Assembly (NCBI GenBank): GCA_028712475.1
Contig: JAQTQB010000011.1
Location: 54,116-118,115, forward strand
From: Verrucomicrobiales bacterium
GTDB taxonomy: Bacteria; Verrucomicrobiota; Verrucomicrobiia; Limisphaerales; UBA11358
DNA length: 64,000 nt
Direction of reading: 5' to 3'
A model generated the notes under the pieces. That model was not told the DNA's origin. It saw nothing but the letters and a program-made list of their open reading frames with translations, and searched no databases. Positions 8,482 to 16,944 of the stretch are shown here, piece by piece. Each line of letters opens with the position of its first letter. Position 1 is the stretch's first letter. The translations under genes and the position numbers were made by a program.

Positions 8482-11400
8482 ACCGCATCTATCAAGGCAA
8501 GGTGACTGCCGTGGAAATCCCCGCTCCCCACATCCTCTCCGCCTCGAACGGGGAGAGGAACGAGGTGAGGTGTCGACCTCAAAAACCCCAGTGGAAAAAA
8601 CTCGACGCCGGAGAAGCCGCCCTCTGGCAGCACCACGAACTTTTTCAGGACGCGGTGAATTATTATACGCTCGCGTTGGCTGCAATGGCGGCTGGTCTCA
8701 AATCAGATTCACCAAAAGGGAAAGCCATGCTCGAATGGCGTGCGGAAGTTTTGAAGTCGTGGGTGAAGGCACGTCGCAAGGCAATTGACTTTGATGGGCC
8801 ACACAAACGTTTGGCCGATTGGCTTAAAGTTGATGCGGCTGGAACTGATGCGGAAAAAGTTTTCAATGCGGGGGCAAAATCGTTGCTCAAAAAATCTCCT
8901 GCTCCACCCGAAGCTCTCGCCAAAGCATTGTTGCAGCTTCTTGAAGAAGCAGACGAGTTGGACTTGAACCAGTGTTGTGTTTCTCGATTACGGTGGTTTT
9001 GCACCGCTCATGGCAAACTGGATGCCACGCCAAAAAATATCACGCAACAACAAGAAGGTCGGATGCTGACGATCATCCGAGAAATTCACGAAGCGTCCGC
9101 CAGCCAGATCGCCACCGTCGCTGAAAGATTGGAACTTGGCTGGTTTGTCACGCAGATGCCCAAAGAATCCATGAGCGGAGCGGAAGCACGGGCGGAAGCC
9201 GAGCGCTTATTCAAATCCGCTTCCAAAAAATCAAAAGCGTTGGCCGGAGTTGCCGACAAATTTTCAAAACAACTTGATCGGCTTGGCGACAAATTGAAAC
9301 TTCCGATATTGGGACGAAAGCCAAAGGGCGCTTATCCTCTGGCGGTCGTGTTCAAATTGTTTCCCACGCCAGAAACGTGGGAAGCGTTCAAAACCAATAC
9401 GGAAAGTTTGCGGAAGAAAGCAGAAAAACTAAAAGATGCCCCGCGCGAAATCGGGACTGATTTTATCGCCGAAGCCCGGACGAAAGCCGACCAGCCAGTT
9501 TTTGATTATTTCAGCAACTGCGTTTTGATTCGAGAAGCTGGCAATGAAAATCATGCTGTCTGGTTTGAATTCGATCTGGCGGCATTCATTGAAGCCATCA
9601 AATCGCCGCATAGATATTTTCAGGACACTTTGAGCCGGGAAGCGGCAGCGGCTAAATTAAGGGAAAAACTTCACGCGATTGATCCAGCAGCCAAACCGAG
9701 TTGGATAAAATGGTCGTCCGCAGAAAAATTTGTTGAAAAAAAGAAATCCAAAGTGTCCACCGGTGACACGGAAGACGAAACGCCAAGTTTCACATTTGCG
9801 GGTGACAAGCGAATTACACTATTGCGAAAGCTGGTCACAGAAACGCTTGGCTATCTTGCGGAATCTGAAAACCCCGATTCGGAAAAAACCGAATACACCA
9901 TTCAAGAACGAACTTTGCGCGGCTGGACAAAAATCCGTGAGGAATGGCGCAAGCTCGCCGAAAAAGGAAAAACAACTCCCGACGAACTTTGGAAGATCGT
10001 CCAAGCCGAACAAGGCCAGCACCGAGATGATTTCGGGAGCGCAGCTTTGTATCAGCAACTTGCTGAAACCGAATTTCAACCCATCTGGCGCGAAAAGGGA
10101 ACACAGGTCAACCACGCCGATCCTTTGGAAGCATGGTTGCAATACAAAGATTTGCAATTTGAATTGCAAGACAAGGAACGCCCGATTCGTTTCACACCCG
10201 CACATGCAGTTCATTCGCCTCGTTATTTTATCATTCCAAAAGCTGGCAAGTTCGGTTCAGAACATGAGGCGGAAACTTTGTCGTTCACGACAGGAATGGT
10301 TTTGAAAACCTCGGACGGCCTGAAACCGGCGCTGGTCCGCGTGCATTATTCCGCGCCACGTCTCCGCCGCGACGAGTTGCGAACAAATGGCGACAAGAAT
10401 TTAGAATCCACAAACTGGCTGCAACCTATGATGAAGGCGCTCGGTTTGCCGGAACATGACGCTCAAGATTTTTCAAATTGCCGCATCTTGCTACAACCAA
10501 GCGGTGAGCAAAACATTCAACTAACTTTTCCAGTCGAAGTAATTCCTGACAAAATTATCGCTGGCATCGGCAAGGCGAATTTGTGGGCGCGGCAATTTAA
10601 TCTTCATCCTGACGGTGACGATTTTTACAATGCGACATTACGTTGGCCGCACGAGAAGCAACCCGCAAAACCGCCGACGCCGTGGTTTGATTTACTGGAC
10701 AAGTTTTCGTGTATCTCCGTGGATTTAGGCCAACGCGACGCGGGAGCTTACGCTGTGCTTCAAGCCAGCGCCAATGCGCAGAAAGATTTTGGCAAAAGAC
10801 CGTCACGCATCATCGGCGCGACTGGCGAAGGTGCGGCAAAAAAATCTTGGCGGGCTGCGCTCATCGCCTCTGGAATGTTGCGGCTCTCTGGCGAAGACCG
10901 CGTGGAATGGCGCGCACCGTCGAAATTAGAAAAGGGCGAAACTGAATTTGGCTGGCGTGAAGAATTGTTTGGCGAGCGCGGACGTTCCGCCACGCCGGAA
11001 GAAACCGAACAATGCGCCAAATTATTTTCTAATTTCGGAATCAAAGAAAATGATTTGTTGCCAGATAACTGGCGCGAATCTTTGTCGTTTCCAGAACAAA
11101 ATGACAAGCTGCTCGTCGCCGCCCGTCGCGCACAATCCAAAGCCGCCCGGCTACATCGCTGGTTTTGGTTCCTCACCGATTCAAAGAAGGAAAAACAAAT
11201 TCAGAAAGCGTTTGAGGAAATTGCCGGGAAAGAAACTGACGTTCCAGAAAATGATCAGCAAAAAGAATTGGTTCAGGTTGCCCGTAAAAAACAGCGTGAA
11301 GCGTTGCTGGTAAAGTTGAAAGGCCAATTGCAACCATTACTGGACAAACTTCCAGATTTGCTGGTCAGTGTTGCGAACCGTTGCCTGCCACTGCGAAAAC

Positions 11401-12677
11401 GCTCATGGCATTGGGGAAAACATCCGCAAAAATCCGATTGTTTTCTTCTCGAAATGACTGGCCCGGAATTGCCGGACGTGAAGCTGCGAGGCCAACGCGG
11501 ACTTTCTCTTGAGCGAATTGAGCAGATTGAAGAATTACGAAAGCGATTTCAGTCTCTTAACCAGACGTTGCGGCGTCAGCCCGGAAAACCGCCGCTTAAA
11601 CGCCGCGACGACTCCATTCCCGATCCATGTCCCGACTTGCTCGATAAACTTGACCGAACCAAAAAGCAGCGCGTCAATCAGACGGCGCACATGATTTTGG
11701 CCGAAGCGTTGGGCGTGCGCCTGGCAAAACCACCGGCCAACAAAGCGGCGTTGCGGGCGGAACGCGACCAGCACGGTGTTTATGAAAAATCCCGTGAACC
11801 AGCGGATTTTGTCGTCATTGAAGACTTGTCTCGCTACCGCGCATCGCAAGGCCGCGCGCCGCGCGAAAACAGTCGCTTGATGAAATGGTGTCACCGTGCC
11901 ATCCGAGACAAGTTGAAGGAACTTTGTGAGCCGTTCGGAATTCCCGTGCTGGAAACACCCGCCGCTTGGTCATCGCGCTTTTGTTCGCGCAGCGGCGTGG
12001 CTGGCTTCCGAGCGGTGGAAGTGCATCCGGGATTGAAAACGGAATCGCCGTGGTCATGGCATCTCAAGCGTCTTGAACTCCACCGGGAAAATCCCGAACA
12101 ACATCCGCTTTCTGAAGAGGCGCTCAAAGAATCGGTGCAAATTGAAAAACTTTTCGCTGACCTAGAAATCTTAAACAAGGATGTTAAAGGTGAACGTCCA
12201 AAATGGCGGACGTTGTATGCACCTAAAGCTGGCGGGCCGATTTTCATTCCGATTTGCGACGAGATTGCCAAGCCGGATCACGAAAAATTGCAACCAGCCG
12301 TAATCCAGTCAGACATCAATGCCGCAATCAATCTTGGCTTGCGCGCAATGTCAGACCCGCGCTTGTGGAGTATCTATCCGCGCCTGCGAACGCAGCGTGA
12401 AAAAGACGGCACAATGCTTGCCCGCGAAAAGCGCAAGTATGGCGAAAAGGCCAAAGTAAAAATTGAGCCGCCGAAGGAAGATAAAGAAATTACGGCAACG
12501 AATCGGAATCCAAATTTTTTCGCGGACTTGTCCCATTCTATTCCGTGGGGATTTGCCCAACTTGAAAACGACAGGCAATTTCCTCTCGTCAGCGGCAAGG
12601 CTCTTTGGAGTGAAGTCAAAAAATGTCAATGGGATCGAATCAATCAAATAAATCAGCAACGCCTAAAACCCAAATAA
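8478..12677 (+). CDS. cas12b: Type V-B CRISPR effector nuclease Cas12b (C2c1), large form
   Basis: 1,399 aa from the ATG at 8478 (MNRIYQGKVTAVE); a TTG at 8421 would add 19 unlikely residues. This is the RNA-guided DNA nuclease of a type V-B system, using one RuvC site for both strands and needing crRNA plus tracrRNA. RuvC-I is ISVDLGQRDAGAYAVL (Asp749), RuvC-II is FVVIEDLSRYRASQ (Glu1115), and RuvC-III is QSDINAAINLGL (Asp1279), so all three acidic residues are present. The segment WSSRFCSRSGVAGFR matches the Nuc-region signature SSRFxxRxGxxGxR of Cas12b. The N-terminus (ALWQHHELFQDAVNYY) also fits the family. It is longer than the studied proteins (about 1,100-1,130 aa) but similar to the Opitutaceae form as I recall it. 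The base composition is visibly more AT-rich than cas4-cas1. The cas4-cas1 start follows 16 bases later. Confidence 0.95.
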   Translation: MNRIYQGKVTAVEIPAPHILSASNGERNEVRCRPQKPQWKKLDAGEAALWQHHELFQDAVNYYTLALAAMAAGLKSDSPKGKAMLEWRAEVLKSWVKARRKAIDFDGPHKRLADWLKVDAAGTDAEKVFNAGAKSLLKKSPAPPEALAKALLQLLEEADELDLNQCCVSRLRWFCTAHGKLDATPKNITQQQEGRMLTIIREIHEASASQIATVAERLELGWFVTQMPKESMSGAEARAEAERLFKSASKKSKALAGVADKFSKQLDRLGDKLKLPILGRKPKGAYPLAVVFKLFPTPETWEAFKTNTESLRKKAEKLKDAPREIGTDFIAEARTKADQPVFDYFSNCVLIREAGNENHAVWFEFDLAAFIEAIKSPHRYFQDTLSREAAAAKLREKLHAIDPAAKPSWIKWSSAEKFVEKKKSKVSTGDTEDETPSFTFAGDKRITLLRKLVTETLGYLAESENPDSEKTEYTIQERTLRGWTKIREEWRKLAEKGKTTPDELWKIVQAEQGQHRDDFGSAALYQQLAETEFQPIWREKGTQVNHADPLEAWLQYKDLQFELQDKERPIRFTPAHAVHSPRYFIIPKAGKFGSEHEAETLSFTTGMVLKTSDGLKPALVRVHYSAPRLRRDELRTNGDKNLESTNWLQPMMKALGLPEHDAQDFSNCRILLQPSGEQNIQLTFPVEVIPDKIIAGIGKANLWARQFNLHPDGDDFYNATLRWPHEKQPAKPPTPWFDLLDKFSCISVDLGQRDAGAYAVLQASANAQKDFGKRPSRIIGATGEGAAKKSWRAALIASGMLRLSGEDRVEWRAPSKLEKGETEFGWREELFGERGRSATPEETEQCAKLFSNFGIKENDLLPDNWRESLSFPEQNDKLLVAARRAQSKAARLHRWFWFLTDSKKEKQIQKAFEEIAGKETDVPENDQQKELVQVARKKQREALLVKLKGQLQPLLDKLPDLLVSVANRCLPLRKRSWHWGKHPQKSDCFLLEMTGPELPDVKLRGQRGLSLERIEQIEELRKRFQSLNQTLRRQPGKPPLKRRDDSIPDPCPDLLDKLDRTKKQRVNQTAHMILAEALGVRLAKPPANKAALRAERDQHGVYEKSREPADFVVIEDLSRYRASQGRAPRENSRLMKWCHRAIRDKLKELCEPFGIPVLETPAAWSSRFCSRSGVAGFRAVEVHPGLKTESPWSWHLKRLELHRENPEQHPLSEEALKESVQIEKLFADLEILNKDVKGERPKWRTLYAPKAGGPIFIPICDEIAKPDHEKLQPAVIQSDINAAINLGLRAMSDPRLWSIYPRLRTQREKDGTMLAREKRKYGEKAKVKIEPPKEDKEITATNRNPNFFADLSHSIPWGFAQLENDRQFPLVSGKALWSEVKKCQWDRINQINQQRLKPK

Positions 12678-12693
12678 ATGCCGCGTAAATTTT

Positions 12694-14496
12694 ATGAGCG
12701 AGTCCACGTTGCGCACCGATGGTTCGTTGGAAGCCCAGCCGAGAATGGGCGTGCGCAACTTGCACAACTTCATCTATTGCCCGCGCCTGTTTTATTTCCA
12801 GTGGGTTGAAAACATTTTTCAGGAGAACGCGGACACGGTGGCGGGCAGTCATGTCCATCGCAACGTGGATGCGCCGTCCAAGCTGGACGATCCCAAGGAA
12901 CTCGGTTTGCCGGAAGGCGCGAAGCTCCGCAGCTTGCGGCTGGAAAGCGAAGCGCTCGGTCTCATCGGCGTGGTGGACATCGTGGAAGGCGGGCCGGACG
13001 GCGCGGAGATCATTGACTACAAACGCGGCGCGGCCCGGCGCGGTGCGGAGGGCGAGCGCGTGGCGAAAGAGCCGGACGCCATGCAGGTGGCCGCGCACGC
13101 GCTGCTGTTGCGCGAGCATGGCGTGAACGCGGTTCGCGGCGCGATTTATTACGCGGCGGACAAGCGGCGCGTGCCGGTGGATTTCAGCGAGGAACTTTTC
13201 GAGAAGGTCAGGAAGGCCGTTGCCGAAGCGAAGCAAGTTGCCAGCAGCGGAAGCTGCCCGCCGCCGTTGAAGAATGACGCGCGCTGCCTGTATTGCTCCG
13301 CGTATCCCATCTGTCTGCCGAATGAATCGCTTTGGTGGGCAAAACGGCGCAAGGCGGCGGATACCGACGGACAAATTCAATTCGGCTTCATCGCGCAATC
13401 GGAAGACGCGGTTCGCAATCAGATTTTGGAGGCGCTGGATTTTGCCGCCGAGTCTACGGACAAAGAACCGACGTTACAACCGCCCCGCCCCGGCGGCGAT
13501 GACGGCGAGGTGCTGGTGGTGCAGACAGCGGGCGCGCAGATCGGCCAGCGCGGCGACGAATTGATCGTCAGCGTCAAGGGCGAGGACGCGCGCAAGCTGC
13601 CCGGCCAGCAGGTGCGGGCGATTTATTGTTACGGTGCGGTGCAGATGACGGCGCAGGCGGCGGAGACGTGTTTGGAACTCGGCATTGATGTTTCGTATTT
13701 TTCACCGGCGGGACGGTTCATCGGCTTGTTGCGTGGTTTGCCCGCCAGCGGCGTTGATGCCCGGCGCGGTCAATATCGGCTTTTTGAATTGCCCGGCGTG
13801 CGGTTGCAACTCGCGCGCGAAGTCATCCGCGCGAAAATTCACAACCAGCGCGTGATGCTCATGCGCAACGGCGACGCGCCGGATCGCGTGTTGAACATGA
13901 TGTCGGGCTTTCGTGACGCGACCGAATCCGCGCGTGACTTGGCAATGTTGCTTGGCATTGAAGGCAGCGCGGCGGCGCTTTATTTCGAGCAGTTCGAGTC
14001 CATGTTGAAACAGCGCGACGACTGGAAATTTGACTGGCGCGGGCGCAATCGCCGTCCGCCGCGCGACCCGGTGAACGCCCTGATTTCACTCGGGTATTCG
14101 ATGCTGGCGAAGGAACTCACGGGCGTCTGTCATTCCGTCGGGCTTGATCCGTTTCTTGGTTTCATGCACCAGCCGCGCTATGGTCGCCCGGCCCTGGCGC
14201 TGGATTTGATGGAGGAATTTCGCCCGCTGGTGGCTGACAGCGTGGCGATCAGCCTCATCAATCGCGGCGAACTTGGCCCGGAAGATTTCATGCGCGGCGC
14301 GAACGGAACCTTTTTGACGGACAAAGGCAGGAGGCCATTTTGGGAAGCGTGGTTTCGGCGGCTGGACGCAGAAGTGAGCCACCCGGAATTCAGCTACAAA
14401 ATGGCGTATCGCCGGATGCTGGAGGTGCAGGCGCGGCAGTTGTGGCGGTTCGTGCGCGGGGAGGCGTTGACCTATCACGGATTCACCACGCGATGA
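12694..14496 (+). CDS. cas4-cas1: Cas4-Cas1 fusion, spacer acquisition nuclease-integrase
   Basis: 600 aa. Residues about 18-212 are Cas4, a RecB-like exonuclease that trims prespacers and selects the PAM end. They contain LHNFIYCPRLFYF (Cys29), EIIDYKRG (Asp108, Lys110) and the cysteine cluster C198, C201, C207, which with Cys29 can hold a 4Fe-4S cluster. From about residue 268 the protein is Cas1, the integrase, with Glu423 in GIEGSAAALYFEQ, His492 in GFMHQPRYG and Asp504 in LDLMEEFRP as the metal-binding set. The fused order Cas4-Cas1 is characteristic of type V-B (and some type I) loci. All catalytic residues look intact. The gene sits 16 bases after cas12b, suggesting one operon. Confidence 0.95.
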   Translation: MSESTLRTDGSLEAQPRMGVRNLHNFIYCPRLFYFQWVENIFQENADTVAGSHVHRNVDAPSKLDDPKELGLPEGAKLRSLRLESEALGLIGVVDIVEGGPDGAEIIDYKRGAARRGAEGERVAKEPDAMQVAAHALLLREHGVNAVRGAIYYAADKRRVPVDFSEELFEKVRKAVAEAKQVASSGSCPPPLKNDARCLYCSAYPICLPNESLWWAKRRKAADTDGQIQFGFIAQSEDAVRNQILEALDFAAESTDKEPTLQPPRPGGDDGEVLVVQTAGAQIGQRGDELIVSVKGEDARKLPGQQVRAIYCYGAVQMTAQAAETCLELGIDVSYFSPAGRFIGLLRGLPASGVDARRGQYRLFELPGVRLQLAREVIRAKIHNQRVMLMRNGDAPDRVLNMMSGFRDATESARDLAMLLGIEGSAAALYFEQFESMLKQRDDWKFDWRGRNRRPPRDPVNALISLGYSMLAKELTGVCHSVGLDPFLGFMHQPRYGRPALALDLMEEFRPLVADSVAISLINRGELGPEDFMRGANGTFLTDKGRRPFWEAWFRRLDAEVSHPEFSYKMAYRRMLEVQARQLWRFVRGEALTYHGFTTR

Positions 14497-14508
14497 GCCG
14501 GCTGGCGC

Positions 14509-14609
14509 ATAGCCGATAACCAATAACCAATGATCCACAGCCAATTCGATTTCAACTCCTGTCCGCCGTCGGTTACGTTTGGCTATCGGCTGTTGGCTGT
14601 TGGCGATTG
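14509..14609. repeat. Degenerate 7-bp tandem repeats, inverted pair, before the four-helix gene
   Basis: At 14509-14531 the minus strand reads GGTTATT GGTTATC GGCTAT. At 14581-14609 the plus strand reads GGCTATC GGCTGTT GGCTGTT GGCGATTG. The two blocks are in opposite orientation within the 147-bp gap between cas4-cas1 and the four-helix-bundle gene. Related heptads occur in the next two gaps. Confidence 0.65.
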
Positions 14610-14643
14610 CAAGCAACCACCCTGCTCATAGAAAGAAAATATC

Positions 14644-15186
14644 ATGCCTAAGTATCAAAAGTTTGAAGATCTGCCCGTGTGGCAGGAAGGCGCGCGCCTT
14701 TACAACCGGGTGCTCGACCTGTTGGACGAACCGGACGTGCCGCTCACCCCGGGCTTCCGCAACCAACTGGATCGCGCCGCGCTCTCCGTTTCCAACAACA
14801 TCGCGGAAGGATTCGAGCGCGTGACGACGAACGAACTGAACATGTTTCTCGCCATCGCGCGCGGTTCGGCGGGCGAAGTGCGCTCCATGATGGCTGTGGT
14901 CAAGGACCGGCCAAAACTCAAACCCAGTGTGCGGCGGTTGCAGGAAATCCGCGCGATGGCCGAATCCTGCGCCCGCCAGCTCACGGCGTGGACGGCGTCC
15001 ATTGACCGTTCGCCCGTGCAAGGCAAACGGCATTTGACCGGCGAGGTGAAGGAAAGGCGGGAAGCGGCGGAGAAGGCCAGGGACTTTCGAGTGAATTTTT
15101 TGCGCAATCTCAAACCAGAACATCCGCTCTACAAATCAACCGAAGCCCGCATCGCCCGTGGCGAAATAAAGCCGGGGGAACAATAG
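14644..15186 (+). CDS. Four-helix-bundle protein (23S rRNA intervening-sequence family) inside the cas operon
   Basis: 180 aa. Residues about 5-120 show the family pattern: FEDLPVWQEGARLYNRVLDL, then RNQLDRAALSVSNNIAEGFER, then ELNMFLAIARGSAGEVRSMM. This family was named from proteins in 23S rRNA intervening sequences and includes the Avd accessory protein of diversity-generating retroelements; members form pentamers and are thought to bind nucleic acid. Here a Lys/Arg-rich C-terminal tail of about 60 residues is added. The gene is in the same direction as cas4-cas1 and cas2 and lies between them, in gaps holding 7-bp repeats. It may be a passenger insertion or an accessory adaptation factor; the sequence alone cannot decide. 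Confidence 0.85.
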   Translation: MPKYQKFEDLPVWQEGARLYNRVLDLLDEPDVPLTPGFRNQLDRAALSVSNNIAEGFERVTTNELNMFLAIARGSAGEVRSMMAVVKDRPKLKPSVRRLQEIRAMAESCARQLTAWTASIDRSPVQGKRHLTGEVKERREAAEKARDFRVNFLRNLKPEHPLYKSTEARIARGEIKPGEQ

Positions 15187-15265
15187 CCCATCGCCGATGA
15201 GCAAATCGCCCACATCCGCCGCCGCCGTTTTGCCCCCGGCTATTGGCTATCGCCCATCGGCCATC
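15183..15265. repeat. Degenerate 7-bp repeats between the four-helix gene and cas2
   Basis: At 15238-15265 the plus strand reads GGCTATT GGCTATC GCCCATC GGCCATC. At about 15183-15199 a shorter block of the same kind is inverted. The repeats fill most of the 87-bp gap before cas2. Confidence 0.6.
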
Positions 15266-15273
15266 CCCGCAAA

Positions 15274-15564
15274 ATGAGCCGCCTCCGCTATCTCGTCAGC
15301 TACGACATCAGCGACCCGAAACGGCTGCGGAAAGTGGCACGCTCGCTTGAAGGCTTTGGCGTGCGCCTGCAATACTCGGTTTTTGAATGTCCGCTGGACG
15401 ATTTACGGCTGGCGAAACTGAAGGCCGAGCTTCAGGACTTGCTCAAACACGACGAAGATCAGGTGTTGTTTGTCTCGCTCGGCGCGACTTCCAAAGACGC
15501 CAGCTTGATCATTGAGGCAATGGGCTTGCCCTACGAAGTGCGTTCGCGCGTGACGATCATTTGA
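15274..15564 (+). CDS. cas2: CRISPR-associated protein Cas2
   Basis: 96 aa, a normal Cas2 length. It begins with the ferredoxin-like first strand RYLVSYDISDPKRLRKV, including the conserved Asp after the strand (Asp11), followed by LEGFGVRLQYSVFECPL and a third strand QVLFVSLG. Cas2 dimers bridge two Cas1 dimers in the integration complex. It is separated from cas4-cas1 by the four-helix-bundle gene, an unusual order. The predicted tracrRNA and array follow. Confidence 0.95.
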   Translation: MSRLRYLVSYDISDPKRLRKVARSLEGFGVRLQYSVFECPLDDLRLAKLKAELQDLLKHDEDQVLFVSLGATSKDASLIIEAMGLPYEVRSRVTII

Positions 15565-15571
15565 TTTCAGC

Positions 15572-15606
15572 GGTTGGCAATCGGCTGTCGGCTATTGGCT
15601 ATCGCC
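15572..15606 (+). repeat. Degenerate 7-bp tandem repeat after cas2
   Basis: The block reads GGCAATC GGCTGTC GGCTATT GGCTATC, in the same orientation and with the same unit as the blocks at 14581 and 15238. It lies eight bases after the cas2 stop. Confidence 0.65.
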
Positions 15607-15649
15607 GAAAAACATCCCTTGCGGACAAACCCAAAATTTGCTTCCCTTT

Positions 15650-15775
15650 TTTCCGGCGAACTCCGCCACCGACCACCTTTCTTCCGCCATTGGAAAGGCA
15701 AGTTTTTTGAAATCGCGACGACTGCGCCTGAACGCGGCGAGGGAGGAGCGAGCGCGGTAGTGCTGGCGCTCGCCC
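15650..15775 (+). ncRNA. Predicted tracrRNA of the type V-B system
   Basis: The non-coding gap after cas2 contains an anti-repeat. TGAAATCGCG (15708-15717) is the exact complement of repeat bases 12-21. After a 7-base bulge, CGCCTGAA (15725-15732) is the exact complement of repeat bases 3-10, so 18 base pairs can form. Upstream, CCTTTC (15676-15681) and GAAAGG (15693-15698) form a hairpin whose loop shows CCGCC, complementary to the GGCGG that ends the repeat. Downstream, GCGAGCGC/GCGCTCGC (15748-15773) forms an 8-bp hairpin that may end the RNA, although no T run follows. Known Cas12b tracrRNAs also pair with the repeat in separate segments. The 5' and 3' ends given here are estimates. Confidence 0.65.
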
Positions 15776-15922
15776 CCACGGACGCTCGCAAATAGAAATC
15801 GCTTTGGAAATCAGGTAAAATGACTGCCTTCAAAACAATTGAAGTCGAAATCCCATTGGAATGCGGTTGCACTCGCAAACTGGCGAAACAGCCGCTGATT
15901 TATAGCAGGTTAGATGAGGTGA
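15776..15922 (+). promoter_or_regulatory. Probable CRISPR leader
   Basis: 147 bases between the predicted tracrRNA and the first repeat. It is more AT-rich than its surroundings and has no convincing coding frame. By position it should carry the array promoter and the integration signals next to repeat 1, which it joins with AGATGAGGTGA. I see no confident -10/-35 pair. Confidence 0.5.
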
Positions 15923-16942
15923 GTTTCAGGCGACGCGATTTCAGAAATCTTGAGGCGGAGTTTACTCATCATTCACGCTGTTTCCTTTTAATGTTTCAGG
16001 CGACGCGATTTCAGAAATCTTGAGGCGGGGACGGCGCATTCACCGAATGCAGTTACGATACCGGTTTCAGGCGACGCGATTTCAGAAATCTTGAGGCGGG
16101 TTTTTGGTCCATTCATGTTTTTCTTTCCGCTCCGTTTCAGGCGACGCGATTTCAGAAATCTTGAGGCGGGATCTGGACGACGAACGAAATCCTGGCGTTT
16201 GAAGTTTCAGGCGACGCGATTTCAGAAATCTTGAGGCGGTCGTAGGCGACCAACAGTTGCCGCACGCCCGCCGCGTTTCAGGCGACGCGATTTCAGAAAT
16301 CTTGAGGCGGTTCGTTTGCGCTGCCTGGCGAAAGGATCAATCCGGTTTCAGGCGACGCGATTTCAGAAATCTTGAGGCGGATTTGTTAATTTTGCCGAGC
16401 GTGGTATCGGCCAGAGTTTCAGGCGACGCGATTTCAGAAATCTTGAGGCGGTTCAATTAAGCCAGGGCTATTGAGTAAATTTTCTGTTTCAGGCGACGCG
16501 ATTTCAGAAATCTTGAGGCGGAAAATTACTGCTAAAATATGAACCTCACCGACTGGTTTCAGGCGACGCGATTTCAGAAATCTTGAGGCGGGCCGATTGT
16601 GGTTTGTGCGTTTGTAGTCGAAACGGTTTCAGGCGACGCGATTTCAGAAATCTTGAGGCGGGCGCAGCTTTTTCCCGTTGAGACGCCAACGGACGCGTTT
16701 CAGGCGACGCGATTTCAGAAATCTTGAGGCGGTTTTGCCAGCCAGTCGAAGTATTCATTCATCTCAGTTTCAGGCGACGCGATTTCAGAAATCTTGAGGC
16801 GGTTTAATTTCTCCGCGACCGGCACGAACAAATACGGTTTCAGGCGACGCGATTTCAGAAATCTTGAGGCGGCAGCCTGGTTCGTCACGTTCAGTTCACG
16901 CCCGGCGTTTCAGGCGACGCGATTTCAGAAATCTTGAGGCGG
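15923..16942 (+). CRISPR. CRISPR array: 15 repeats of 36 bp, 14 spacers of 34-35 bp
   Basis: Repeats begin at 15923, 15993, 16064, 16134, 16204, 16275, 16345, 16416, 16486, 16556, 16626, 16697, 16767, 16837 and 16907. All 15 copies look identical by eye, starting GTTTCAGGCGACGCG and ending CTTGAGGCGG. The middle holds a palindrome, GATTTC-A-GAAATC. Spacers are 34 bp (ten) or 35 bp (four) and all differ, so this is not a minisatellite. Pairing with the predicted tracrRNA implies transcription on the plus strand, with the leader on the cas2 side. No degenerate terminal repeat is seen. Confidence 0.98.
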
Positions 16943-16944
16943 AT

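Noticed and set aside
8478..12677. Assignment to Cas12a or a new Cas12 subtype
   Set aside because: The RuvC surroundings, the SSRF segment and the Cas4-Cas1 fusion all fit type V-B, and the predicted guide needs a tracrRNA, unlike Cas12a.
15567..15878. A minus-strand frame covering the predicted tracrRNA
   Set aside because: No recognisable domain; the anti-repeat and hairpins on the plus strand explain the region better.
15820..16758. Short frames inside the leader and array
   Set aside because: They translate the CRISPR repeat again and again and have no ribosome sites.
15923..16942. Minisatellite instead of CRISPR
   Set aside because: The units between repeats are unique, of even length (34-35 bp), and the region follows cas genes.
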